From: an uncultured Bacteroidota bacterium
GTDB taxonomy: Bacteria > Bacteroidota > Bacteroidia > 2-12-FULL-35-15
Assembly (NCBI GenBank): GCA_903889605.1
Contig: CAISYK010000567.1
Coordinates: forward strand, 1 to 8,284
Length of the DNA: 8,284 nt
Direction of reading: 5' to 3'
A program made the position numbers and the translations under genes. Position 1 is the first letter of the stretch; each line of letters opens with the position of its first letter. Below, piece after piece: positions 1 through 7,306 of this stretch. The notes below the pieces were generated by a model, which was not told where the DNA came from, did no database searches, and worked only from the letters and a program-made list of their open reading frames with translations.

Positions 1-1421
1 CTTTCAGCTGCGCGGTATGGATTTGCGAAATGTTCTATGTATTCTTTTTCTTTTTCAGCCAGAGTTGATGCAGGATCGCCTGATGCGGCAATTTCATTTT
101 TGAAAATAATTTCAGTAGCGCCTTTTGCACCCATAACTGCTATTTCAGCAGATGGCCATGCATAGTTCATGTCTGCGCCGATGTGTTTACTGTTCATTAC
201 ATCATAAGCGCCGCCGTATGCCTTACGTGTAATAACCGTAATGCGGGGCACTGTTGCTTCACAGAAAGCGTACAGCAGTTTGGCACCGTTGGTTATTATG
301 CCGTGCCATTCCTGATCTGTTCCCGGCAAAAATCCTGGAACATCTTCAAATACAAGCAAAGGAATATTAAAGCTGTCGCAAAAGCGCACAAAACGTGCAG
401 CCTTAGCAGATGAATTAATGTCTAAAACACCAGCTAGAAAAGCTGGTTGGTTTGCAACAATACCAATGCTTCTGCCTGCTAATCTGGCAAAGCCAACCAC
501 AATGTTTTCGGCAAAATCTTTGTGTACTTCTAAAAAAGAATCCGTATCAATTACGCCGTTTATAACATCCCGCATATCATAAGGCTGATTTGGATTTTTA
601 GGGATAATTGTATTTAGTTCAGGGCGTTTTTCATTACTATTTGATTCATACGCCGCCATTGGTGCTTCATCTTCGCAGTTTTGAGGCATATAACTCAAGA
701 GAGCTTTAATGTTATTGATACAGGCAATTTCGTTGGCGCAGGAGAAGTGAGTTACTCCTGATTTAGTTGAATGTGTAGAGGCTCCTCCTAATTCTTCGGA
801 AGTTACTTCTTCGTGAGTTACTGTTTTCACAACGTTTGGTCCTGTAACAAACATATATGAAGTGTTTTCTACCATCATCACAAAATCTGTAATGGCGGGG
901 GAATACACAGCACCGCCGGCACAAGGTCCCATTATTGCAGATAACTGCGGAATTACTCCGGATGCCCTTGTATTACGATAAAAAATATCAGCATAGCCGC
1001 CTAATGAAACAACGCCTTCCTGTATACGAGCGCCGCCGCTGTCATTCAGCCCAATAACAGGCGCACCGTTCTGCATAGCTAAATCCATAATCCTGCAGAT
1101 TTTTTCGGCATGAGTTTCACTCAGTGAACCTCCAAAAACTGTAAAATCCTGGGAAAAAACATATGTCAATCGTCCGTTTATATTGCCGTAACCAGTTATA
1201 ACCCCATCGCCTAAATACTTTTCGCGTTCCATGCCGAATTCAACAGAACGGTGCGTTACAAACATTCCAATTTCTTCAAAACTGCCTTCATCCATCAAAA
1301 AGTGCAGACGCTCCCTGGCTGTCAGTTTTCCTTTTTTATGCTGCGATTTTATACGATTTTCCCCGCCGCCCAATTGTGCTTCGGCAATCTTAATATTGAG
1401 TTCTTGTATTTTATTTTCCAT
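1..1421 (-). CDS. Acyl-CoA carboxylase beta (carboxyltransferase) subunit, propionyl-CoA carboxylase-like; 3' end cut by window edge
   Basis: Cytoplasmic carboxyltransferase subunit that moves the carboxyl group from carboxybiotin on a partner alpha subunit to an acyl-CoA. Reading from ATG at 1421 gives 473 unbroken codons to the window edge, ending in PYRAAE; family members run about 510-520 residues, so roughly 40 are missing. Visible family motifs are SGGARIQEGV (residues 128-137), GPCAGGAVYSPA (165-176), DVPGFLPGTDQEW (360-372) and RKAYGGAYDVM (399-409); the glycine-rich ones form the two oxyanion holes in crystallised relatives. The Asp in GGAYD (407) is at the position that, in characterised actinobacterial enzymes, favours propionyl-CoA over acetyl-CoA, so a PccB-like role in propionyl/methylmalonyl-CoA metabolism is inferred. 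A weak AGGA lies 11 bases upstream of the ATG. No biotin carboxylase or biotin carrier gene is visible; they may lie beyond position 1. The family is certain, the exact substrate is not. Confidence 0.96.
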   Translation of the reverse strand, partial: MENKIQELNIKIAEAQLGGGENRIKSQHKKGKLTARERLHFLMDEGSFEEIGMFVTHRSVEFGMEREKYLGDGVITGYGNINGRLTYVFSQDFTVFGGSLSETHAEKICRIMDLAMQNGAPVIGLNDSGGARIQEGVVSLGGYADIFYRNTRASGVIPQLSAIMGPCAGGAVYSPAITDFVMMVENTSYMFVTGPNVVKTVTHEEVTSEELGGASTHSTKSGVTHFSCANEIACINNIKALLSYMPQNCEDEAPMAAYESNSNEKRPELNTIIPKNPNQPYDMRDVINGVIDTDSFLEVHKDFAENIVVGFARLAGRSIGIVANQPAFLAGVLDINSSAKAARFVRFCDSFNIPLLVFEDVPGFLPGTDQEWHGIITNGAKLLYAFCEATVPRITVITRKAYGGAYDVMNSKHIGADMNYAWPSAEIAVMGAKGATEIIFKNEIAASGDPASTLAEKEKEYIEHFANPYRAAE

Positions 1422-1601
1422 TCTTATTTTTTTCCTTTTAGGAATATTAACCTTTTGTAAGGAAGGGCTCTAAAATAATTAAATTATTCGGAACTTTCTC
1501 TAAAAAAAGCAATCAATGAAAATCTTTATTCGGCTGTAAGTTAAAAGCAAAATAAACATCAAATAATTACCTCCGCAGTCTATTTGAAAGCAAAAATAAT
1601 T
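1422..1601. other. Intergenic gap between the giant surface protein and the carboxylase subunit
   Basis: These 180 AT-rich bases must hold the end of the giant-protein transcript and probably the carboxylase promoter. On the minus strand, 1598-1591 reads TATTTTTG, which fits the Bacteroidota -7 consensus TAnnTTTG, but I find no TTG at the expected 17-23 base distance upstream and the leader would be about 165 bases, so it is a weak candidate. A 7+7 base AT-only palindrome sits at 1474-1488. A 19-codon minus-strand frame (1559-1500) is preceded by GGAGGT at 1574-1569. I see no hairpin followed by a T-run that would make a clear intrinsic terminator. Confidence 0.4.
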
Positions 1602-4600
1602 TTACTTCATTAATGTAACTTTCCCAACATATTGATGGAATTCGTTTTTAGGGTCGTCAGTAAAAGTAATCTTGTAAACATATACGTCCGGCATGCACAT
1701 CTTACCTCGATAATAACCATTCCAGCCTTCAACGATGTTAGTTGTTTCAAATATTTTTTCGCCCCAGCGGTTAAAAATAAAAAAACTATAATCATGAACA
1801 CAATAGGCTATTGGTTTATAAACATCGTTTAAATAATCTTTATTATTTGGAGTAAATGCATTAGGTACATATACTGTTCCGCCTGGAAGATAAACTGTTC
1901 CGCAATCTAATATTATCAGCGGCAAAGTATCAAGCACTGTTATTGTTACACAGGCGGTATCACTGCATCCGCTGTTGTCGGAAACCAAAACGCAATATGT
2001 TGAAGTTCTAATGGGCTCTGCAATTGGATTTGGGCAGGTATCACAGTTTAATCCTGCCGGAGGAGTCCATAAATACGTTCCGCCGCCAGTGGCCGTTAAC
2101 TGCGCAGATGTTCCGTAATTTATGGTAACATTAGCCCCTGCATTAGCTGTTGGTCCTCCTGCAGCGGTGACTGTTCCGCTTGCTGTTTTTGTACAGTTTA
2201 AAGAATCAGTTATTATTACTGTGTAGGAGCCTGCACCAACATTACTAATAGAAGGCGTTACAGCCCCTCCATTATTCCACAAATAAGTTAAAGGGTGTGT
2301 TCCGCCGCTTGCATTAACTGCCGCAGATCCTGTATTGCTTCCGCAGGCTGTCTGCGTTGTTGTAACTTGGGCGCTGATAGAGTCATGCTGAATAATTGCA
2401 GCCGTTTCGATACCTGCACAACCAAGACTGTCGGTAACTGTAATTGTATATGTTCCTGCAATTAGGTTATTTGCAGTGGAAGTCGCGCCTCCTCCCGGCG
2501 ACCATAAATACGTAAGACTGCCTGTACCGCCGCTGGCAGAAGCCGATGCACTGCCGTTATTCCCGCCGTAGCAGGAAACATTTGTTTGAGAGCTTATAGT
2601 TACTGAAGGACCGCCTCCTGTATTAGTTATTGATATTTGATCAGATGAGGAAGGACAAGGCGGATTGCTTATAGTCCATTCAAAAATAATAGTACCAATA
2701 CCCAGTCCTGTGATTCCAGAAGTTGGAGAAGCAGGAGTAGTGATTGTACCTGTTCCGCTTACCAGAGTCCAAACACCTGTTCCTAAACCAGGGGTATTTC
2801 CCGCTAAAACGGCCGAGCTGCTGCAGATTGATTGGTCGGGTCCAGCCGAGGCAGGCGAACCTCCCCCTGTATTAGTTATTGTTACCTGATCAGTAGACGA
2901 AGGACAGGGGGCATTGCTTATTGTCCACTGAAAAACATTTGCACCGATACCTAATCCTGTAAGTCCCGATGTTTCAGAAGAAGGGGTTGTGATTGTTCCT
3001 GTTCCGCTTACTAAGGTCCATATTCCCGTTCCAATAGAAGGAGTGTTTCCTGCTAATACGGCTGTATTGCTGCACATTGACTGATCAGGCCCTGCTGACG
3101 CAGTGGTTGTCCCGGTTGAAGGTTCTGTAATTGTTATTGTTGTTGTTCCCGGACAGTTATTGTTATCCAATACATTTAGTGTATAGACGCCTGCAGGAAG
3201 TCCGGTGAAGCTTTGTGTTCCGGCAATGTTCGTAAAAGCTGCAACCGTTGTGCTGCTGCTGTTTAATAAAGTATAATCCCACGGAGATATTCCACCGCTG
3301 GTTGATGCATCAAAACTTCCAGTTGACTGCCCCAAACAAATGTTTTGAACAATGTTTGAAGGCGTAACGGTTAAAGCGGGGCAGGTATTAGAACAGTTCG
3401 GCAAAGATGATAAACTTGTTATAATCAAACTATTTGAACTGGCATCATTTACACTAAAGGGATATGCCCCGGAAGGAGTTGCTGTGGTTCCTGTGGCGAA
3501 AATTGTTGTTATAGTTGCCTGAACACCACTGCAAATAGGCGGCATACACTGACCGCCGAAACAACCGCTGCAGTCGGTAAATGTTGAATCTCTTTGCCAT
3601 GTATAAGGGGCCGTTCCGCCTGAAACAGTTATGCTGCCGTTTGTTTCCTGGCAGGCCGTTAATGTTGCACAGGCATTCACTGTAATTGAGATAGAGTCAG
3701 CGCCGCAGGCCAAAGTATAAATTATTGTATGTGTTCCGGCACCAGCTGTTGTTGGGTTGAAAACTCCTGATGAAGGGTTAACACCTGCGCCGCTCCATGT
3801 TCCGCTAGGTGTAGCGCATGATAAAGTGACAGAAGATGCTGTACTGCACATTGGAGGTACAGGACAAATAGTGGCATCGCAGCAAGTTATAGTCAGAGGT
3901 TTGCATGCAGCGAATGAGGCAATGGATTGAACGTAACCCGTGCGGATTCCAGATGTTTGAGTTGTGGAACCAGCAGCAATAACATTGCCCCCAGTACTCA
4001 CGGTTACATCGAAAACTGTGAATGGCAGGGCTGCAAACCCTATTTGATTTAAATTAGCATCATATTTATAAACGCCTGTAGATGAACCAACATATACATT
4101 GCCGCAAGTATCAATATCTATACCGCTGCTTCCCAAAGACCTGCCTGGATTAAAAGAACCACCGGACGTATTCAGCCCGCCGGGGATTGATACAGATGAT
4201 AATACAGCCAGGCTGCTCAATGAGCGCTTATCAAGCGAAGCGCCATTTTGAGTATATAGGAAATACTCATTTGCCTTTACTGCCATGAAACCTGAATTAG
4301 CATATCTGTAAGACGGGTTGCTGTAACCAAAATCGTATGTGCTGTTTGTTTTATATAATGAAGAATTGGAAGAACAAGCTGTAAAATTTTGAGAAATACG
4401 GCCAATTGAATCAAGGGTGAGAAAATAATATTTTCCATTTTTAGCCGAACAAATTGAACGTACTTCGTCAGGTCCAAGCATACCCATCACCAAAGCTTTG
4501 TCATAACCTACAACTTTGGAAGTTACAACACTTCCATTTGTCACGTTAAGATCAAAAATTTCTCCGCGCAATGGCATAATCTCTCCGGTTCCGCCAATAA

Positions 4601-5774
4601 TCAATCTTGTCTGATCACAATTGAAAGTAATATTCCACAATTCCTGCGAGCTTCCTCCAATACTATTATTTGTCCAAAGATTGCTGCCGGCAGTACTTAC
4701 TTTTGAAATTTTTGATTGCGTTCCGGAGGTTACGTATGAATTACCGGCTAAATCCACTGCAAATGTTCCAAGCCAATAAAGCGCTGTATCCCATGTTGTA
4801 TTGTAAACCCATAACGGCGCACCGCCGGCAGGGCCGTATTTCAAAAGTTTCATAGGTGAATCTCCTCCAATTATATAAACATTTCCGGCAGCGTCTCTTT
4901 CACATTCCCATACACTGTTGGAGTTTGAAATAGTTGGTGTCTGAACCCAAGGATCAATAATTATTATTTTTGAATTATCGTAAGCGTCTAAATCAAATGA
5001 AATTGTATTATCGGTTTTAACAAAATGTGAAGAAATAACTTTTGATTTTTCGTCAGAATAAAAAGTAACAGGAGCATGATCAATCATATCCCCGAATAAA
5101 GTAGAGATATATAAATCACCGTTTCTTTTCAGTTTAACCTCGCCGTCGTATTTCAGTTTTACTTTTGAAATATCCGCTCCTGGATGCAGTATCAATGAAT
5201 ATTTTATTCCCTGGGTTGGATGGAAAACATACTCTATATCAATATTTGGATAGATGTTTTTGTAAATTATTTTTTTGAAAGCTTTAATATAATTGATGTT
5301 TTTTTCGGAGCCGTCTTTTTCTTTTACATTATAACTATAATAGGAACTTGTCAACTCTTCAGGAACTATTTCAACATCTGCATTAGTATTTTCCCAATTA
5401 GTACTTACCGCATCAGTTTTGAATTCCATCTTGTTTTCCTCTGCTTCCATTTCTGCATGAGTCTTTCCGCTTTTCGAATTTTCGCGTTCCCGTTCTGCTT
5501 CACTTTCTTTTCCATCTTTTTTCCAGCGCTTTAAAAAGCTGTATGTTACTCCTGTTGAAGTAAAATATATCATGGTTGAGCCGTCATCATAAGCATATAG
5601 AATCTTCCCTTGTGAGTTGTAAGCAGGAAACTGACCTTTATTTTCAATAAAAACTTTTTGATTTTCGTATTTGACAGACCATCCGCCGTTTCCTTCTGCG
5701 GCATTAATTGAAATGATAAGCCCAAGGATAAAAACTGCTGATATAAATACTGAATAATAGTAACTTTTTTTCAT
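1602..5774 (-). CDS. Giant secreted multidomain adhesin-like protein with DUF7948-like N-terminus, SprB-like repeats and T9SS type B C-terminal domain
   Basis: Predicted surface or secreted protein of 1390 residues, probably adhesive or structural; no catalytic motif seen. A Sec signal peptide (1-26, MKK then a hydrophobic stretch ending SINAA) is followed by a DUF7948-like domain (about 40-276: ENKGQF at 44, IYPNIDIEY, IKYSLILHPGAD) interrupted by a Lys/Glu-rich segment (82-118). Next come a propeller-like region with D.AGN.YV-type strands (277-623), a Cys-rich joint (624-643), an Ig-like stretch (GTWSGAGVNPSSG), SprB-like pieces (from 708 and 810), two near-identical 83-residue units (890-1055), two SprB-like repeats (1064-1204), a PKD-like stretch, and the gliding-motility-associated C-terminal domain (1301-1390: VPNAFTPN.., FNRWGEKIFET, GWNG, YVYKITF). 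That last domain marks T9SS export. An in-frame ATG at 5819 was not used: it lies inside the proposed promoter and would put 15 polar residues before the signal peptide. The ligand is unknown. Confidence 0.93.
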   Translation of the reverse strand: MKKSYYYSVFISAVFILGLIISINAAEGNGGWSVKYENQKVFIENKGQFPAYNSQGKILYAYDDGSTMIYFTSTGVTYSFLKRWKKDGKESEAERERENSKSGKTHAEMEAEENKMEFKTDAVSTNWENTNADVEIVPEELTSSYYSYNVKEKDGSEKNINYIKAFKKIIYKNIYPNIDIEYVFHPTQGIKYSLILHPGADISKVKLKYDGEVKLKRNGDLYISTLFGDMIDHAPVTFYSDEKSKVISSHFVKTDNTISFDLDAYDNSKIIIIDPWVQTPTISNSNSVWECERDAAGNVYIIGGDSPMKLLKYGPAGGAPLWVYNTTWDTALYWLGTFAVDLAGNSYVTSGTQSKISKVSTAGSNLWTNNSIGGSSQELWNITFNCDQTRLIIGGTGEIMPLRGEIFDLNVTNGSVVTSKVVGYDKALVMGMLGPDEVRSICSAKNGKYYFLTLDSIGRISQNFTACSSNSSLYKTNSTYDFGYSNPSYRYANSGFMAVKANEYFLYTQNGASLDKRSLSSLAVLSSVSIPGGLNTSGGSFNPGRSLGSSGIDIDTCGNVYVGSSTGVYKYDANLNQIGFAALPFTVFDVTVSTGGNVIAAGSTTQTSGIRTGYVQSIASFAACKPLTITCCDATICPVPPMCSTASSVTLSCATPSGTWSGAGVNPSSGVFNPTTAGAGTHTIIYTLACGADSISITVNACATLTACQETNGSITVSGGTAPYTWQRDSTFTDCSGCFGGQCMPPICSGVQATITTIFATGTTATPSGAYPFSVNDASSNSLIITSLSSLPNCSNTCPALTVTPSNIVQNICLGQSTGSFDASTSGGISPWDYTLLNSSSTTVAAFTNIAGTQSFTGLPAGVYTLNVLDNNNCPGTTTITITEPSTGTTTASAGPDQSMCSNTAVLAGNTPSIGTGIWTLVSGTGTITTPSSETSGLTGLGIGANVFQWTISNAPCPSSTDQVTITNTGGGSPASAGPDQSICSSSAVLAGNTPGLGTGVWTLVSGTGTITTPASPTSGITGLGIGTIIFEWTISNPPCPSSSDQISITNTGGGPSVTISSQTNVSCYGGNNGSASASASGGTGSLTYLWSPGGGATSTANNLIAGTYTITVTDSLGCAGIETAAIIQHDSISAQVTTTQTACGSNTGSAAVNASGGTHPLTYLWNNGGAVTPSISNVGAGSYTVIITDSLNCTKTASGTVTAAGGPTANAGANVTINYGTSAQLTATGGGTYLWTPPAGLNCDTCPNPIAEPIRTSTYCVLVSDNSGCSDTACVTITVLDTLPLIILDCGTVYLPGGTVYVPNAFTPNNKDYLNDVYKPIAYCVHDYSFFIFNRWGEKIFETTNIVEGWNGYYRGKMCMPDVYVYKITFTDDPKNEFHQYVGKVTLMK
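2161..2610 (-). repeat. Two SprB-like repeat units, about 75 codons each, within the giant protein gene
   Basis: Two consecutive units encode the pattern Cys-x-G-x-N-x-G-S-A then SGGT--LTYLW, a variable loop, AGTYTI/AGSYTV and VTDSLGC/ITDSLNC. The matching codons for LTYLW are exactly 225 bases apart (2502-2510 versus 2277-2285). The protein-N-terminal unit is at about 2386-2610 and the C-terminal one at about 2161-2385. This is the repeat style of SprB, the gliding adhesin of Flavobacterium, and of many other Bacteroidota surface proteins. Unit boundaries are approximate. Confidence 0.7.
2611..3108 (-). repeat. Tandem duplication of a 249-base (83-codon) unit in the giant protein gene
   Basis: The segments 2611-2859 and 2860-3108 align without gaps at an offset of 249 bases. 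Hand counting gives about 75 percent nucleotide identity and about 77 percent protein identity (19 differences in 83 residues). Each unit encodes ASAGPDQS, AVLAGNTP, a WTLVSGTGTITTP core, GLGIG and a WTISN..CPSS end, an Ig/PKD-like fold common in Bacteroidota adhesins. The unit length is a multiple of three, so copy number can change without breaking the frame. Confidence 0.88.
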
Positions 5775-5816
5775 TGGTAATGTATTGAATGTTTGTTGTT
5801 TGTGAAAAAGAATTAC

Positions 5817-5850
5817 CAAAAATAAGGTAAAAAAATTAAAAATCCCACAA
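5817..5850 (-). promoter_or_regulatory. Candidate Bacteroidota-type promoter for the giant protein gene
   Basis: On the minus strand TTG (5850-5848) is followed after 23 bases by TATTTTTG (5824-5817). This matches the Bacteroidota consensus of a -33 TTG and a -7 TAnnTTTG, which allows about 17-23 bases between them. Transcription would begin near 5811 and leave a leader of some 36 bases before the ATG at 5774. The leader has no Shine-Dalgarno sequence, as is usual in this phylum. The region is AT-rich, so a chance match is possible, and the spacing is at the edge of the allowed range. Confidence 0.45.
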
Positions 5851-5873
5851 TGAATTTACGCAATGTCATTTTT

Positions 5874-5972
5874 AGTCATTTTGCAGATTGCCTTTTTGTT
5901 TCATTAGGAGAATGCAGGTGAATGAGTATTTGGCACCAAAGGGTTTCAAGACAATTTAAAAGCAAAATGACT
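5874..5972. repeat. 11-base perfect inverted repeat around a 77-base spacer
   Basis: AGTCATTTTGC at 5874-5884 is the exact reverse complement of GCAAAATGACT at 5962-5972. The match stops on both sides. The 99-base span has the shape of a very small terminal-inverted-repeat element, but I see no duplicated target sequence next to the arms and no transposase remnant inside. The left arm is also preceded by a partial direct copy (GTCATTTTT at 5865-5873). Chance in AT-rich DNA is a real alternative. Confidence 0.35.
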
Positions 5973-6173
5973 TGGATAAAATTAAATATTGAGTAAAGTT
6001 GCCGTTAATATCCATGCTGATAGGAAGTGGCTCAGTTAACAGAAGGAGGTGATTTAAATTTATATAAAGTGGCAGTGGTATTTCCGGAGCTTTAGCAGAA
6101 TTAGCCTGCCTTCTTAAATTATATGCATCAAGCTCATAGTAATTGCTGAAGCAATTCTTAAAAAAACCTAAAT

Positions 6174-7295
6174 TTAAAGTTTCACAAGTTTTTTTACAGA
6201 ACGATAATTTCCTGAAATGAAAACAACAGAATAAATTCCTTTAGCAAGAGATGAAACATCAATTTGTTTTTTGTTTGTTTCAATTACAACCCTGCCGTTT
6301 AAGTCTTTTATTATAATATTTTCAACTTGTCCGCCTTCTATATTTACAAGGCTTGTGCAGGGATTAGGATAGAGATTGATATTATAATCATTCTTCATTT
6401 CATTTATTCCAACAAATTGATTCAGTTTATATTTTCTGAAAAACAGCCATACCTGTAAAGAAGCATTGAAATCTAAATTTGTTACCCCTACGATATAAGG
6501 CGCACCCGGCCATGTATGACCTCCGCCAATGATTTTATATAACTCGCAGGAAGCACCTGCTGTGCCTCCGTTGTAAACATAATGTTCGGCAGTACAGCCG
6601 TCACCTGTATTAGTATTAGGAACGGCATTAAATTGAGGAGTAGGATTACAATTGTCATTCAGTACCCAGTATTTTACTAAAGTATCAATTGGAAGCATAG
6701 TTGTATTGCCTATATACGGCACTACAGCATCTGCAGTACCGCTTATCTGCATAACAGGAACAGGCCTGTTAGGAGTACAGGTAAGGCGCTGTGAATAAAA
6801 CATACTGCCGGTTACTGAAGCAATTGCTGCAATTTTATTATTCAAGGCACATGCTAAGGTATGGCTCATAAAACCGCCGTTACTCATGCCGCATGAATAT
6901 ATGCTGTTTGCATCAATAGAATAATTGCTGTGTAAATCAGCTAACAAATCTGTAATAAACTGAATATCATTCACGCCTGTATTTGATATGCCTGCATTCC
7001 AATATGTTTGTCCGTTTAAATTAGTCCCTTGAGGATAAACGACTAAAAAATGGGCGGTATCTGCTATAGGCATAAAGTTGGAATACAGTTGTTCGTTTGC
7101 CGCATTTGAAGTGTAGCCATGCAGATCAATCACTAACGGCCATGCAGTACTTCCATTGTATGCTGCAGGTTTATACAATCGGAAAGTACGGTAAATCCCG
7201 CCTGACAGGATACTATCAACTGTGGTTGTTTGTGCAGAAAGAAAAAGGCTTGCTGGAATCAGCAAGCCTATTAAAATGATTTTTATTTTAGTCAT
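6174..7295 (-). CDS. Secreted PHB-depolymerase/feruloyl-esterase-type alpha/beta hydrolase with T9SS type A sorting domain
   Basis: Predicted extracellular serine esterase of 373 residues. A signal peptide (1-21, cleavage likely in LSA/QTT) precedes an alpha/beta hydrolase domain of the esterase PHB depolymerase family (about 25-290). Visible elements are the oxyanion-hole strand VIDLHGY (55-61), the nucleophile elbow GMSNGG with Ser138, the probable acid Asp189 in SGTADAVVPY, and the probable catalytic His260 in GGGHTWPG. The last 70 residues (304-373: INLYPNPC.., IKDLNGRVV, LAKGIYSVVF, KKLVKL) are a type A sorting domain, so the enzyme should cross the outer membrane through T9SS and be released or anchored. 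Substrates in this family include polyhydroxyalkanoates and feruloylated or acetylated xylan; the sequence does not choose between them. It starts 11 bases after the dnaN stop, with an A-rich leader and no Shine-Dalgarno, so it is probably cotranscribed with dnaN. No intrinsic terminator is evident after it. Confidence 0.93.
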   Translation of the reverse strand: MTKIKIILIGLLIPASLFLSAQTTTVDSILSGGIYRTFRLYKPAAYNGSTAWPLVIDLHGYTSNAANEQLYSNFMPIADTAHFLVVYPQGTNLNGQTYWNAGISNTGVNDIQFITDLLADLHSNYSIDANSIYSCGMSNGGFMSHTLACALNNKIAAIASVTGSMFYSQRLTCTPNRPVPVMQISGTADAVVPYIGNTTMLPIDTLVKYWVLNDNCNPTPQFNAVPNTNTGDGCTAEHYVYNGGTAGASCELYKIIGGGHTWPGAPYIVGVTNLDFNASLQVWLFFRKYKLNQFVGINEMKNDYNINLYPNPCTSLVNIEGGQVENIIIKDLNGRVVIETNKKQIDVSSLAKGIYSVVFISGNYRSVKKLVKL

Positions 7296-7306
7296 TGCTT
7301 TTTTTA

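Larger units (their letters stand above)
5775..6173. other. 399-base gap between the esterase and giant protein genes
   Basis: No complete gene is supported here. The stretch contains the promoter candidate near its low-coordinate end, an 11-base inverted repeat (arms 5874-5884 and 5962-5972), a small hairpin (6141-6156, 6-base stem, 4-base loop), a strong AAGGAGGTGAT on the plus strand at 6043-6053 with no usable gene behind it, and a minus-strand open frame that runs from 6240 to 5956 without a plausible start. The middle is less AT-rich than the ends. A decayed gene or an interspersed repeat would fit, but neither can be shown from this window. Confidence 0.5.

Noticed and set aside
1231..1473. 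Plus-strand open frames at the 5' end of the carboxylase gene
   Set aside because: They are antisense to a strongly conserved coding sequence on the minus strand and show no family features.
1474..1488. Palindrome AATAATT-A-AATTATT as an operator or terminator
   Set aside because: It contains only A and T, as does much of the gap, and has no T-run or other supporting context.
2161..3108. Regular repeats as a possible CRISPR array
   Set aside because: The repeats are long (225-249 bases), imperfect, in frame and encode adhesin-type domains; there are no short identical repeats with unique spacers.
5220..5534. 104-codon plus-strand frame rich in Phe and Ile, resembling a membrane protein
   Set aside because: It lies opposite the DUF7948-like coding region; antisense of Lys/Glu/Asn-rich codons gives this composition automatically.
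5775..5819. Upstream in-frame ATG at 5819 as the start of the giant protein
   Set aside because: It adds 15 residues ahead of a standard MKK signal peptide, and it falls inside the proposed -7 element (5824-5817), so it would not be on the transcript.
6141..6156. Hairpin AATTGC-TGAA-GCAATT as the terminator of the esterase transcript
   Set aside because: On the minus strand the seven-T run comes before the hairpin, not after it, and the stem is short and AT-rich.
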